Shown here: positions 43,568 through 52,738 of the stretch, piece by piece
How the letters are laid out: each line of letters opens with the position of its first letter
Position numbering within the stretch: the first letter of the stretch is position 1
From: Sphingomonadaceae bacterium
GTDB taxonomy: Bacteria; Pseudomonadota; Alphaproteobacteria; Sphingomonadales; Sphingomonadaceae
Assembly: GCA_020850455.1 (NCBI GenBank)
Contig: JADZEQ010000005.1
Span: forward strand, 346,873-410,872
DNA length: 64,000 bases
Direction: 5' to 3'
The notes under the pieces: model-generated
What the model saw: only the letters and a program-made list of their open reading frames with translations
Databases searched by the model: none
What the model was told of the DNA's origin: nothing
Program-made: the position numbers and the translations under genes

Positions 43568-44911
43568 TTATTCGCGCTCCCAGTCATGGCGGGCGATGAG
43601 TGCCATGAGCGCGGCGAGCATCGTCGCCATTGCGGCGGTGCGCAATGGATAATCAATCAGGCTGTGTAGGCCGATGAGCAATAATGCACCAAATGCGGCC
43701 TGCGCTGCGCGGGCATGGCGGGTCGAAAAATCGAGCGATGCGCCAATCTGACGGATAATCCAGAGGAGCAGGATGAGGAGGAAAATCGCCCCTGCAGCCC
43801 CCAGTTCGACCAGCCATTCGATAAGGTCGCTATGCGCATGATTGGCGTAGGTTTGGGTGACGCGGCCAGCATCTTCATAGGGGGGGTAGGCGCGGGCAAA
43901 ACTACCCAATCCGATGCCAAAGGGTAAATTATCGCGCATTAGCTGCGCCGCGCGCGGATATATTTGCGCGCGCGACGTGCCATGTTGGTCGCTGCCCGCG
44001 CCGAGTACACCCGGTTGACTGACCGCTAGCGCAAAGGCGGCGGCGATTGCGATGCTGGCACCAGCCGCACCACCCCAGAAAATCCGGCGGTTAAGCGTAA
44101 ATGCGCCCATCAGGAATGGCGTTGCACCCAATGCTGCCGCGAATAATATCAGCCCTGCGTTGCTTTCGGTAAACAGTGTGGCGACGAACAATAATGCGTC
44201 ATAGCCCAGCAATTTGGCCAGCTTGGCGCGTCGGGTAACGGTGCGGGCGCGGCGTGCATCGCTCGACGTCGTGCTGAAATAATAAGCCGCGAGCACCGCT
44301 GCCGCGGCCATTAAGGTCGCCAAATGATTGGCATTAGCGAAAAAGCCGACCGCAAAGCCACGGTTGGTGACATCATAAAGATAGAGACGCGAGCCAATGC
44401 CGGTGACATATTGTCCGATGCCGAGCAGCGCATTGGCGGCTGCGACACCCAAAATGGCGACGATCAGCAGCCGGTTCGCCTCCGCCTCTGCGCGGCGCAG
44501 CAGTATCGCCATGGCAAAGAGCGGTAGCAGCGACAGTCCGCTCCACAAACTGTCGGCCGGGCTGGTGCTGAGCGGCAGCCACGGCAGAGGTGCGCCGAGC
44601 AGGGTAAAGCCCCGAACGATACCCTCTCGCCCCGGCAGGGCACTCCACAGTCCCGGTGGCAGGGGCAGGAGGCAGATGGCGAGCCAGCCAAGATAGGCGA
44701 GTGCGAGATAATCGAGACTGCGTTCTGCGCTGCTACGTTCGCGTTTTCCGGGAAAAAACAAAGCCCAGAGCAGAATGGCAAGCGCCACCAACTGCACCAC
44801 GACATTGGCAAACATCCCACCCAATGTGCCGCCGCCGAGCAGCATGACAAAGGTTAGAAAGAGGGCGGGGGCGAGGTTGGTAAAATCAATACGGGGCAAG
44901 ACATCCACCAA
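43568..44911 (-). CDS. O-antigen ligase/polymerase family (Wzy-like), copy 1
   Basis: A 447-residue membrane protein with about 12 helices and a large periplasmic loop with the Wzy_C (O-antigen ligase) pattern: PFGIGLGSFARAYPPYE ... NHAHSDLIEWLVELGAAG. It polymerises or ligates lipid-linked repeat units. The start is a TTG (44911) or the following GTG (44908); no ATG is available. It is convergent to the MBOAT gene (3 bp apart). A second Wzy-like gene is at 50176. Confidence 0.85.
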   Translation of the reverse strand: MVDVLPRIDFTNLAPALFLTFVMLLGGGTLGGMFANVVVQLVALAILLWALFFPGKRERSSAERSLDYLALAYLGWLAICLLPLPPGLWSALPGREGIVRGFTLLGAPLPWLPLSTSPADSLWSGLSLLPLFAMAILLRRAEAEANRLLIVAILGVAAANALLGIGQYVTGIGSRLYLYDVTNRGFAVGFFANANHLATLMAAAAVLAAYYFSTTSSDARRARTVTRRAKLAKLLGYDALLFVATLFTESNAGLILFAAALGATPFLMGAFTLNRRIFWGGAAGASIAIAAAFALAVSQPGVLGAGSDQHGTSRAQIYPRAAQLMRDNLPFGIGLGSFARAYPPYEDAGRVTQTYANHAHSDLIEWLVELGAAGAIFLLILLLWIIRQIGASLDFSTRHARAAQAAFGALLLIGLHSLIDYPLRTAAMATMLAALMALIARHDWERE

Positions 44912-44988
44912 ATTTGTTCGGCTGCCGCTCTAAGCGAGAAGCATCGGCCATGCCAGCGCAGATTGGCAAGCCATAGAAATCGCAAATT

Positions 44989-45801
44989 TTATCGGTTGAT
45001 CAGCGTGCAAATTTCACCCTCGGCCATGTCGGGAGCGATGCTGGTGCCCGTCTGAATGAACCAGCGGTCCGTTCCTTCCAAGCCGACGGCTGTTAGCCGC
45101 CCGCTATCATAGGCGAGTGTATCGACGCCGATCCGGTTGCGCCGTAGTTCGGGCGCATCGGTCGGGCTATGCCCATGGACAATTATCACACCATGATCAC
45201 GGTCATCCGCCAGAAAGCGTTCGCGAATCCAGAGCATGTCCTGCTCGCTTTGCGCATCAAGCGTGGTGCCGGGACGGATGCCAGCATGGACAAAGAAATA
45301 ATCGCCGCAGCGATAGTGCACGTCGAGTGCGCGTAGCAGCGCGATGTCGGCGACGGGGATTGCGGCCTGCATCGCCGCGATAGTCTGTTGGTTGCGCTGT
45401 TCGATGATGCGTTCATCGATGCCGTAGCTTTGCAATGTTTCCCACCCGCCATAACGCAGCCAAGCAGTCATCGCGTCAACATTACCATCATAGGCCGCGA
45501 GCATATATTGTTCATGGTTGCCGCGCAGCAAGGTGACATTGCCCGTCGGCAGCAGCGAATCGCGGATGTAGCGCAACACGCCTGCGCTGTCCGGCCCGCG
45601 GTCGACATAGTCACCCAATAGGATGAGGCGGCTGTTCGCTGCGTCACGCCCAGCATCATCGGTGGCAATTTGCGCAACTATCTTGGTCAACAAGTCCAGC
45701 CGTCCATGCACATCACCCACAGCATATACACGCTGCCCCGCTGGTAGGCTGGCTGGACGCCAGCGCGATGCGCGCGAGGAGGAGAATAGACGGCGAAACA
45801 T
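44989..45801 (-). CDS. PPP-family metallophosphoesterase (Ser/Thr phosphatase-like)
   Basis: A 270-residue protein with the PPP signature set: GDVHG (29-33), GDYVDRG (63-69), GNHEQ (94-98), followed by VHAG and VHGHS. The dinuclear metal site is therefore complete. Relatives include PrpA/PrpB-type bacterial phosphatases and symmetrical ApppA hydrolase-like enzymes. It is next to a Wzy gene and on the same strand; no dedicated low-molecular-weight tyrosine phosphatase is seen near wzc, so an EPS-regulation role is possible but unproven. Confidence 0.88.
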   Translation of the reverse strand: MFRRLFSSSRASRWRPASLPAGQRVYAVGDVHGRLDLLTKIVAQIATDDAGRDAANSRLILLGDYVDRGPDSAGVLRYIRDSLLPTGNVTLLRGNHEQYMLAAYDGNVDAMTAWLRYGGWETLQSYGIDERIIEQRNQQTIAAMQAAIPVADIALLRALDVHYRCGDYFFVHAGIRPGTTLDAQSEQDMLWIRERFLADDRDHGVIIVHGHSPTDAPELRRNRIGVDTLAYDSGRLTAVGLEGTDRWFIQTGTSIAPDMAEGEICTLINR

Positions 45802-45930
45802 GGCAAAAGCTTTGCGAAAATCGGGGGGACGGCGGCAAATGCTGCTTCACCGGCGCAATTGCAAGGTGATTTTGATAAATGCCGATTGGCGAAGCCATGC
45901 GGAGCGCATATGGCGGGCGCAAACTAGGGC

Positions 45931-47160
45931 ATGGCCCTGACCAAATTGGGGCATTCCAGTATCGACATGGCGCAACCTCCGGCTTTTCGCATCGCGGTGC
46001 TCAACACCCACCCCATCCAATATTTTACCCCGCTTTATCGTTATTTGAACGCGGCGGAGGATGTCGAGGTGAGCGCGCTTTTCCTGTCCGATTTCAATAT
46101 GACCGGCGGGCATGACCCGGAATTTGGCCAAAAAGTCAGCTGGGACATCGACCTGCTCGGCGGCTTTGACCATCAATTTTTGCCGGGGCGCGGGGCGCAT
46201 AAATATCCGCTTGGTTTCTGGACCTATGTTTGCCCGGCGTTGTGGCGCGTGCTCAGCGCCGACAAATATGATGCGCTATGGCTGCATGGCCATGGCTTTG
46301 CTGCCAATATCTTGGCGCTTGGCATAGCGCGGTTGCGCGGCATCGCGGTCTTCATGCGCGGCGAAACCCATGGCGAGGCGCATGCCACCGGGTTGAAGCG
46401 GCGGCTTCGCGCGTGGCTGATGCCCTTGCTCTATCGCCAATGTGCGCAAATGCTGGCGATCGGCAGCCGTAATGCCGATCATTATCGCGCGCTCGGCATT
46501 GCAGAGGATAAGATCAGCCTCGTCCCCTATAGCGTTGATAATGAACGCTTTGCCCGCGAAGCGGCGGCGGCGGACCGCGCCGGCGTGCGCGCGCGCCACG
46601 GCATTGCCAAGGATGCGATGGTCATCCTCTATGCGTCCAAATTGACGCGGCGAAAGCGGATCTGCGATCTGGTGGAGGCGGTGGCCAATTTGCACGACCG
46701 GGGCCTGAAGCCGATATTGCTGATCGTCGGGTCGGGGGAGGAGCGGGAGCGTGCAGAAGCGCTCGCCGCCGCGCGCGGCATCGCCGACGCCTGTCATTTC
46801 GTCGGCTTCGTCAATCAGGGGGGGCTCGCCGAATATTATGCGGCGAGCGATATTTTCGTTCTGCCGAGTGAAAATGAAAATTGGGGTTTGATCGTCAATG
46901 AAGTGATGGCAGCTGGATTGCCCGTCGTCCTGTCGCGGGAGATTGGCTGCGTCGCCGACCTGCTGCGCGAGGGGGAAAATGGCGCCGCCTTTGAGGCAGG
47001 CGACGTTGCCGGGCTGACCGATGCGCTTGCCCCCATGGTTGCCGACCCGGCGCGCACCCGAAACATGGGCGATGTTTCACGCGCGATCATCGCCCAATGG
47101 GGCTATGCCCAATGTTTGGCAGGCGTGCGGCAGGCCATTGCGCGGGTTCGCCGACCATGA
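45931..47160 (+). CDS. GT4-family glycosyltransferase (EPS cluster, 1 of 3 in tandem)
   Basis: A 409-residue GT-B glycosyltransferase. The acceptor domain begins FRIAVLNTHPIQYFTPLY. The donor domain has YASKLTRRKRICDLV and the E-x7-E pattern in PSENENWGLIVNEVMAAG. The start could be the ATG at 45931 or at 45967; an AGGG precedes the former. The next glycosyltransferase begins inside its stop (ATGA). Confidence 0.86.
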   Translation: MALTKLGHSSIDMAQPPAFRIAVLNTHPIQYFTPLYRYLNAAEDVEVSALFLSDFNMTGGHDPEFGQKVSWDIDLLGGFDHQFLPGRGAHKYPLGFWTYVCPALWRVLSADKYDALWLHGHGFAANILALGIARLRGIAVFMRGETHGEAHATGLKRRLRAWLMPLLYRQCAQMLAIGSRNADHYRALGIAEDKISLVPYSVDNERFAREAAAADRAGVRARHGIAKDAMVILYASKLTRRKRICDLVEAVANLHDRGLKPILLIVGSGEERERAEALAAARGIADACHFVGFVNQGGLAEYYAASDIFVLPSENENWGLIVNEVMAAGLPVVLSREIGCVADLLREGENGAAFEAGDVAGLTDALAPMVADPARTRNMGDVSRAIIAQWGYAQCLAGVRQAIARVRRP

Positions 47161-48281
47161 GCGGCGCGCGCGTCCTGTTGGGCAATCCCGGCCGCCAGCA
47201 CCATGACCAGACGGCAGCCGCGCTGGCGGCGGCGGGCATGCTGGCGCATTTTGTCCATGGCGCGCCGAGCCGGCCCGAACTGGCGGCGGAGATTGGCGCA
47301 CGCGACCTTTGCCTTCGCCGCTATCACATTGGTCTGGCGCTCGCCGGACGCTTGCCGGGCCGCGCCATGCGGGTGCGCGCGGCGCACCAAATATATTATC
47401 ATTTTGGGGCGCATCTGGCGCGCCTCGGCGGTGCGCAGGGCGACTGGAATGTCGCAATGGTCGTCGAAAATTCGGCGCTGACGCTTTTTGCGCACAACCG
47501 CAAACGGGGCGGGATTAATATACTCGATGCGGCGAGTGTCCATCATAGCTGGCAGAGCCCGCTGGCCGATTCGGCGCTCATAGCGCGCAACCGGCGCAAG
47601 GATGCCGAAATTGCGCTGGCCGACCATATTTTCACCTGTTCGGCAATGGCGCGCCAATCCTATATCGATGCCGGGGTGGCGGCAGAACGGGTGCATGTCG
47701 TTCCCTTGGGGCTCGACCGGCTGATTTTTGCCCATACGGCCGGTGATAATGACCATATCGGGCCGGTGCGTTTCCTGTTCGTCGCACGCTCCGGCTATGC
47801 CAAGGGGGCCGACCTTATTGCCAAGGCGATGGCGGATATGGCGGTGCGCGGCATTGGTTGTTCGCTCGACGTTGCCGGGCGGCTCACCCCCGACGCGCAG
47901 GCATGGCTGCGTCCGCACGCCCGGCTGCACGGTGATGTCGGGCGCGAAGCATTGGCCGCGATGATGCGCGATGCCGACGTCATCCTCCACCCATCGCGTT
48001 TTGACAGCTTTGGCTTTGTCGTCGCCGAAGCTTTGGCGACGGGCCGCCCGGTCATCGCCAGCGACCGCACCGGGGCGGCCGACCTGCTGACGCCGGCTGA
48101 AAATGGCTGGGTCATTCCGACCGGCGATGTGGGCGCATTGGCGAAAGCGATGGCCGATGCCTCGGCCAATATTGATGTGGTGCGCCGGATGGCACCGGCT
48201 TGCCGCGCGGCGGTGGCTGGGGTCGATTGGGCGGCCTATCGCGCGCGGGTCACCACGCTCGTCGGGCAGATTGCAGCATGA
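47157..48281 (+). CDS. GT4-family glycosyltransferase (EPS cluster, 2 of 3)
   Basis: A 374-residue GT-B protein. The donor half has FVARSGYAKGADLI and HPSRFDSFGFVVAEALATGRPVIASD. The N-terminal half is more divergent (NPGRQHHDQTAAALAAAG, VENSALTLF), as usual for acceptor domains. The ATGA overlap with both the preceding and the following glycosyltransferase (48278-48281) shows tight translational coupling, so the three enzymes probably add consecutive sugars. Donor sugar is not predictable. Confidence 0.85.
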   Translation: MSGARVLLGNPGRQHHDQTAAALAAAGMLAHFVHGAPSRPELAAEIGARDLCLRRYHIGLALAGRLPGRAMRVRAAHQIYYHFGAHLARLGGAQGDWNVAMVVENSALTLFAHNRKRGGINILDAASVHHSWQSPLADSALIARNRRKDAEIALADHIFTCSAMARQSYIDAGVAAERVHVVPLGLDRLIFAHTAGDNDHIGPVRFLFVARSGYAKGADLIAKAMADMAVRGIGCSLDVAGRLTPDAQAWLRPHARLHGDVGREALAAMMRDADVILHPSRFDSFGFVVAEALATGRPVIASDRTGAADLLTPAENGWVIPTGDVGALAKAMADASANIDVVRRMAPACRAAVAGVDWAAYRARVTTLVGQIAA

Positions 48282-49447
48282 GTGCGCCGCTACGCATCCT
48301 CCACGTCGTGCCGAGCTATTTCCCGGCGGTGCGCTATGGCGGGCCGATATTTTCGGTCCATGGCCTTGCCAAGGCGCAGGCGGCGCTCGGCCATCGGGTC
48401 GATGTCTTTACTACCAATGCCGACGGGCCGCAGCGGCTGCCCGTCCCCACCGACCGCTTTGTCGATGTCGATGGGGTGCAGGTGCGCTATTTCCCGCTCG
48501 GCATCGGCACCCGGCTGTTTCGTGCCCCGGCGATGGCGGCCTATGCCCGCGCGCATATCGGCACCTATGACATCGTCCATATCCACGCCATCTTCCTTTG
48601 GCCGGTGATGCGCATGGCGCGGATCGCCAAGGCGGCGGGCGTCCCCTATCTATTGTCGCCGCGCGGCATGTTGGTGCGCGAATTATTCCGCGCCCGGTCG
48701 GGGCTGATCAAGCGGCTGTGGATGCGGCTGTTCGACCGTAAGACCATCGAGCAAGCGGCGATGCTGGTGGTCACGGCGGGGGAGGAGGCGCGCGCGCTCA
48801 GCGAATTTCCCTATCGGGTGGCGCGGCTGGCGACCATCCCCAATGGTGTCGATCTGCCGGTGGATGACGGGGAAGCAGCGGTTGACCCATCGACATTGCC
48901 GCCGCCCGATTATTTTCTCTCGCTCGGGCGGATTAACTGGAAAAAAAACCTCCCCGCGCTGGTCGAGGCAATGGCCGGGGTAACGGATGCGCGGTTGGTC
49001 ATCGTCGGCAATGATGAGGATGGCGACGGCGCGGCAGTACGGGCGGCAATCGACGCGCATCGGTTGGCGGCGCGCGTCACGCTGATCGACCGGGCGGTTG
49101 AGGGGGCGGAGAAAGCGGCGCTATATCGGCGCTGCCGGGCCTTCATCCTCCCCTCCCTCTCCGAAAATTTTGGCAATGTGGTGGTGGAGGCGATGGCGGC
49201 GGAGCGGCCGGTAATTGTGACCGACCGCTGCGGGGTCGCCGAACATGTGGCGGCATCGGGTGGCGGCTTGGTCAGCCCGCCCGACAGCGGTGCGCTTCGT
49301 GCCGCCATTTGCCAGATGCATGGTTTGACCGATTCTGCCCGCCAAGCGATGGGCGATGCGGGCCGTGCCTATGTCGGCGCGCATTTGACATGGCCTGCGG
49401 TCGCGCGCGCGATGGTGAACGCCTATAGGCAGACTATGGATGGGTAA
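48278..49447 (+). CDS. GT4-family glycosyltransferase (EPS cluster, 3 of 3)
   Basis: A 389-residue GT-B enzyme. The start LRILHVVPSYFPAVRYGGPIF is characteristic of GT4 enzymes acting in EPS and O-antigen assembly, and the donor domain has LSLGRINWKKNL and PSLSENFGNVVVEAMAAERPV. It overlaps its upstream neighbour by ATGA, and the following GT2 gene starts just before its stop. Donor and linkage are not predictable. Confidence 0.88.
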   Translation: MSAPLRILHVVPSYFPAVRYGGPIFSVHGLAKAQAALGHRVDVFTTNADGPQRLPVPTDRFVDVDGVQVRYFPLGIGTRLFRAPAMAAYARAHIGTYDIVHIHAIFLWPVMRMARIAKAAGVPYLLSPRGMLVRELFRARSGLIKRLWMRLFDRKTIEQAAMLVVTAGEEARALSEFPYRVARLATIPNGVDLPVDDGEAAVDPSTLPPPDYFLSLGRINWKKNLPALVEAMAGVTDARLVIVGNDEDGDGAAVRAAIDAHRLAARVTLIDRAVEGAEKAALYRRCRAFILPSLSENFGNVVVEAMAAERPVIVTDRCGVAEHVAASGGGLVSPPDSGALRAAICQMHGLTDSARQAMGDAGRAYVGAHLTWPAVARAMVNAYRQTMDG

Positions 49448-50213
49448 GATGCTCGATAAAATCACCCCGCTCGTCCTCACCTATAATGAGGAAGCTAACA
49501 TCGAACGGCTGCTCGCCGGACTGGCTTGGGCGCGTAAAATCATCGTCGTCGATAGCGGCAGCAGCGACGCGACACTGCGCCTGCTCGGCGCCGACCCGCG
49601 CGTTACCGTCCACCACCGGGCGTTTGATAATCATTGGAATCAATGGCGCTTTGCGCTCGACCAATGTGCAGCAGATGCCTGGGTGCTGCGACTCGACGCC
49701 GATTATGTCGTCACCGATGCCTTGGTTGCTGAACTTGCCGCGCTTCACCCTGAAGCCGATGTCGCCGCCTATCGCATCCATTTTGGCTATGCGATGTGGG
49801 GGCATGTCCTGCCCGGCTCGCTATATCCCGCCAACCATATTTTGTTTCGCCGCGACAAGGTGCGGGTCATCGAAAATGGCCATACCGAAGCATGGGAAGT
49901 GGCGGGCAAAATCCTGCCGCTCAGCGCCCGCATCCTCCATGATGATCGCAAGCCGATGGCCGCCTTTATTGCCGCCCAGAGCCGCTATATGGCGCATGAA
50001 GCGACCGCCGTCGAAGCGGGCAAGCAGGGTTGGGCGAGCCGACTGCGCCGCCACCCGCCGCTGATGGTGGTCGCGGTCTTTTTCTATTGCCTGATCGCCA
50101 AGCGGCTGATTTTTGCGGGGCCTCCGGGCTGGATGTATGTGATGCAGCGCGTGGTGGCGGAGGGGATTTTGGCGCTCACCCTGCTGGAACGGCGTTTCCG
50201 GCGGGGGGAATGA
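49440..50213 (+). CDS. GT2-family glycosyltransferase (WaaE/KdtX-like)
   Basis: A 257-residue GT-A enzyme. It has PLVLTYNEEANIERLL at the start, VVDSGSSDAT, and the DXD-equivalent RLDADYV near residues 84-90, followed by a C-terminal membrane-associated helix near 200-220. It resembles WaaE/KdtX, LPS-core glucosyltransferases, but the GT2 group is broad. The gene overlaps the upstream glycosyltransferase; it converges on the second Wzy gene with a 38-bp overlap. An in-frame ATG at 49449 is an alternative start. Confidence 0.86.
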   Translation: MGKMLDKITPLVLTYNEEANIERLLAGLAWARKIIVVDSGSSDATLRLLGADPRVTVHHRAFDNHWNQWRFALDQCAADAWVLRLDADYVVTDALVAELAALHPEADVAAYRIHFGYAMWGHVLPGSLYPANHILFRRDKVRVIENGHTEAWEVAGKILPLSARILHDDRKPMAAFIAAQSRYMAHEATAVEAGKQGWASRLRRHPPLMVVAVFFYCLIAKRLIFAGPPGWMYVMQRVVAEGILALTLLERRFRRGE

Positions 50214-51627
50214 CCGCCGTATCGCCGGGTGGCGGTAGCGGCAGGCGCGCGCGCTGATCAGCCAGCGCGGCCAAGCGATTGGTGGCAAAAATCATGCCGA
50301 GCAGGGCATAATAATAAACCCCTGCCAACGGGTTGTTGACGACGAACAATATGATGTGGACGGTCAGGAAAAAGGCTGCGCCAAGGCACAATGCGGTGAA
50401 ATAGCGGTTGCGGTGCCGAAAGCTTGCTCTGAGCGCGATGCCGACCACCGCGATACGCATCGAAAAAATGAGCGCGAAGCCGAAAAAACCAACCTCTTGC
50501 ATGACGCGGGCGGTTTCCAATTCATAATAATGGCCATTCAGCCACCATTGGAAGGGTGATTGCATGACGGTCGGCGCGGCATTGCTGTTGGTGCCGAGCC
50601 CGGTGCCGAAAATCGGGCTGGTATCAAAGGCGTTGGCCAGTTCCACGATCGGCGACAGCAAGCGCATGCTCGCACTGTCGGCATTTTCAGAACGGAAAAT
50701 TAGCGCCTGAATCGCCTGATTGAAAATGAGGGCGGTGGCGAGGCCGACCAAGATGCCCGCCGCAATCAGGCGGAAGAACAGCCGGGTAGAAATGAGGCCG
50801 CGTGCGGTGGCGATGGCGAGCATCAGCGGCAGGCCGATGATCATCACGAAAATCGGCGTACGCGCGCCGGTGGTGAATGCAGCGCCGAGGCCGATGGCAA
50901 TCGCCACATAGGCCCAGCGACGGTCACGGGGCCTCAGCGAATCGGACAGGATCAGTGCGACGATCATCGGCACGCTGAGGATCAGATAGGTGATGAAGCC
51001 GCCGATGTAACTGAAGGTGGAGGAGGTGCGGACAAAGCCATATTTGAAATCGCCGCTGCCTTGCCCCGCGCCGAACACCGACTGGGCGTCGATGGTACCG
51101 CTATCAAAGCTGATCTGTTGGTTGATCCACGCGCTTGCCGGTTGGGTGAATTGATACAGGCCGAGCAGCCCCAAGCCGATGGTCAAAAAGAGGAAGAGGC
51201 GGACGAAGCGGTATAAATCCTCCTCCCGCTCGATCACCGCAGGCACCATGATCGCGAGCGGCACATAGTTGATATGGTTCTTCAGCCCGATGATGCTGAG
51301 CAAAACCGACGGGCTGTTGGGGTTGAGCAGCATGAAGAGCAGATAGATACTGATCGCGCCGATCAGTCCCAGAAAGACCGGGCTGACATAGGCCATGAAA
51401 TCCTTGCGCCGGGTATCGAGCAAAAAGCCCAGAAAAGCCGCCAAAATCACCCCATCCTTGGCGATGTAGATGATCGATTGATATTGCGGGAAACCCCATT
51501 TGCGCATCGCCCCTTCGAACAGCGCCCAGATCAGCACGCCCGGCACGATGGGCCGCCAATAGCGAATACAAAAGATCGTGCCGGCGACGATGACCGGCAG
51601 GCCAAGGATGGCGAGCACCGGGTTCAT
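50176..51627 (-). CDS. Wzy-like O-antigen polymerase, copy 2
   Basis: A 483-residue membrane protein with about 11-13 helices. A long periplasmic loop near residues 315-390 contains SPIFGTGLGTNSNAAP, and the central FTTGARTPIFVMIIGLP stretch is typical of Wzy_C proteins. It is not similar in detail to the copy at 43568. I chose the ATG at 51627; the frame is open to 51702 within the next gene. It shares a 4-bp overlap with the upstream glycosyltransferase and so belongs to a different transcript from copy 1. Confidence 0.8.
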   Translation of the reverse strand: MNPVLAILGLPVIVAGTIFCIRYWRPIVPGVLIWALFEGAMRKWGFPQYQSIIYIAKDGVILAAFLGFLLDTRRKDFMAYVSPVFLGLIGAISIYLLFMLLNPNSPSVLLSIIGLKNHINYVPLAIMVPAVIEREEDLYRFVRLFLFLTIGLGLLGLYQFTQPASAWINQQISFDSGTIDAQSVFGAGQGSGDFKYGFVRTSSTFSYIGGFITYLILSVPMIVALILSDSLRPRDRRWAYVAIAIGLGAAFTTGARTPIFVMIIGLPLMLAIATARGLISTRLFFRLIAAGILVGLATALIFNQAIQALIFRSENADSASMRLLSPIVELANAFDTSPIFGTGLGTNSNAAPTVMQSPFQWWLNGHYYELETARVMQEVGFFGFALIFSMRIAVVGIALRASFRHRNRYFTALCLGAAFFLTVHIILFVVNNPLAGVYYYALLGMIFATNRLAALADQRARLPLPPPGDTAVIPPAGNAVPAG

Positions 51628-52724
51628 CGACGCACCGCCAAATGCTCCAGCCGGGCGGCGAGCGATGCCGCCTGCGCCGCGCAGCGGTGCGGCGCATACC
51701 AAGCGCGCACGGCGGCTGCCATGGCGGCAGGATCATCGGCAAGCAGGGTGGGGTGGCCATCCATGCCCGCCATATGGACGAAGTTCGTTCCTGCGACTAG
51801 CCCATCGCCCTCGGGTACTTTTGTGCTCGCGCAGATGGGGATGACCCCATGTGCCGCATAAGCCGCGAATAAGGTCGATTTGCCAAGCGGCATTTGTTGA
51901 TAGGCAAGCAGGCCATAGCGCGCTTGGCCCAATAGGGCGCGCACCCGCTCAGCCGGTAGGCGGCCATGCGCGACAAGCTTTGCCCCGGCGATTCGTTCGG
52001 GCGGCGGCGTGTGGCGGTTGCCGATGTCGATGATTTCGCCAATGTCGGCATCGGTGCAAAATTGGTGGAGCGCCGCGTACCATGGGCCATAAATATCGCG
52101 CGCCATATCCGCCCGGCAGAATATTGCCAGATAGGCAGCGCGCGCACCCGCCCCACCATCGCTGGCTTCGCCAATCGTTGAAAATACCGGCATCGCATGA
52201 ACCGGGCAGGGTGGATTTTGGGCAATCAGCCAGTCGCGATAGGATTGCGCCGGGGTCAGCGCATCATCGCTGAGCCGCAGAAATTGGCGCACCGATGCTT
52301 GCTGCAATTTCTGATAGGCTTTGCGACGCCCAAAACCCGTCGCATCGATGAAAAGTTCATGAAAGATGGAAAGGATCGGCTGGCCGCTGCGCGCCTTCCA
52401 GTCGCGCAAGGCCGCGGCAAGGTGAAAGGGCGCGCCGAGCCTTGAATAGCCATAGCCCGACATATGGAGCAGGGCGCCCGCTATGTCGCGCCCTTGCGCG
52501 GCAAGGCGGATCGCATCGCCTATGGCACGGCGGCGGTTGGTGGGCGCGCAGATGGTGGCAAAGCCATCATCGACCGCAGCCGTGGTGGCGTCGGGGCGCG
52601 CCACGACGAAAATGCTGTCGATGGCGTGGGCATCGCGCAATTTTGTCGCGAGCAGCCGCGCATAATCCCCCACTCCGTCGGGATGTTGTGAGCGATAGGG
52701 CAAAATCTGGATCAGCGTTCGCAT
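51624..52724 (-). CDS. Putative GT-B glycosyltransferase
   Basis: A 366-residue protein with a GT4-like opening (MRTLIQILPYRSQHPDGVGDYARLLA). The C-terminal half has HGRLPAERVRALLGQARYGLLAY and AAYAAHGVIPIC, consistent with the donor domain, but the usual E-x7-E motif is not clear. The call relies on overall layout and on position between gmd and wzy. I chose the ATG at 52724, 14 bp after the gmd-like gene's stop. Activity is uncertain. Confidence 0.65.
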   Translation of the reverse strand: MRTLIQILPYRSQHPDGVGDYARLLATKLRDAHAIDSIFVVARPDATTAAVDDGFATICAPTNRRRAIGDAIRLAAQGRDIAGALLHMSGYGYSRLGAPFHLAAALRDWKARSGQPILSIFHELFIDATGFGRRKAYQKLQQASVRQFLRLSDDALTPAQSYRDWLIAQNPPCPVHAMPVFSTIGEASDGGAGARAAYLAIFCRADMARDIYGPWYAALHQFCTDADIGEIIDIGNRHTPPPERIAGAKLVAHGRLPAERVRALLGQARYGLLAYQQMPLGKSTLFAAYAAHGVIPICASTKVPEGDGLVAGTNFVHMAGMDGHPTLLADDPAAMAAAVRAWYAPHRCAAQAASLAARLEHLAVRR

Positions 52725-52738
52725 CGCCGCGCCTTGGG

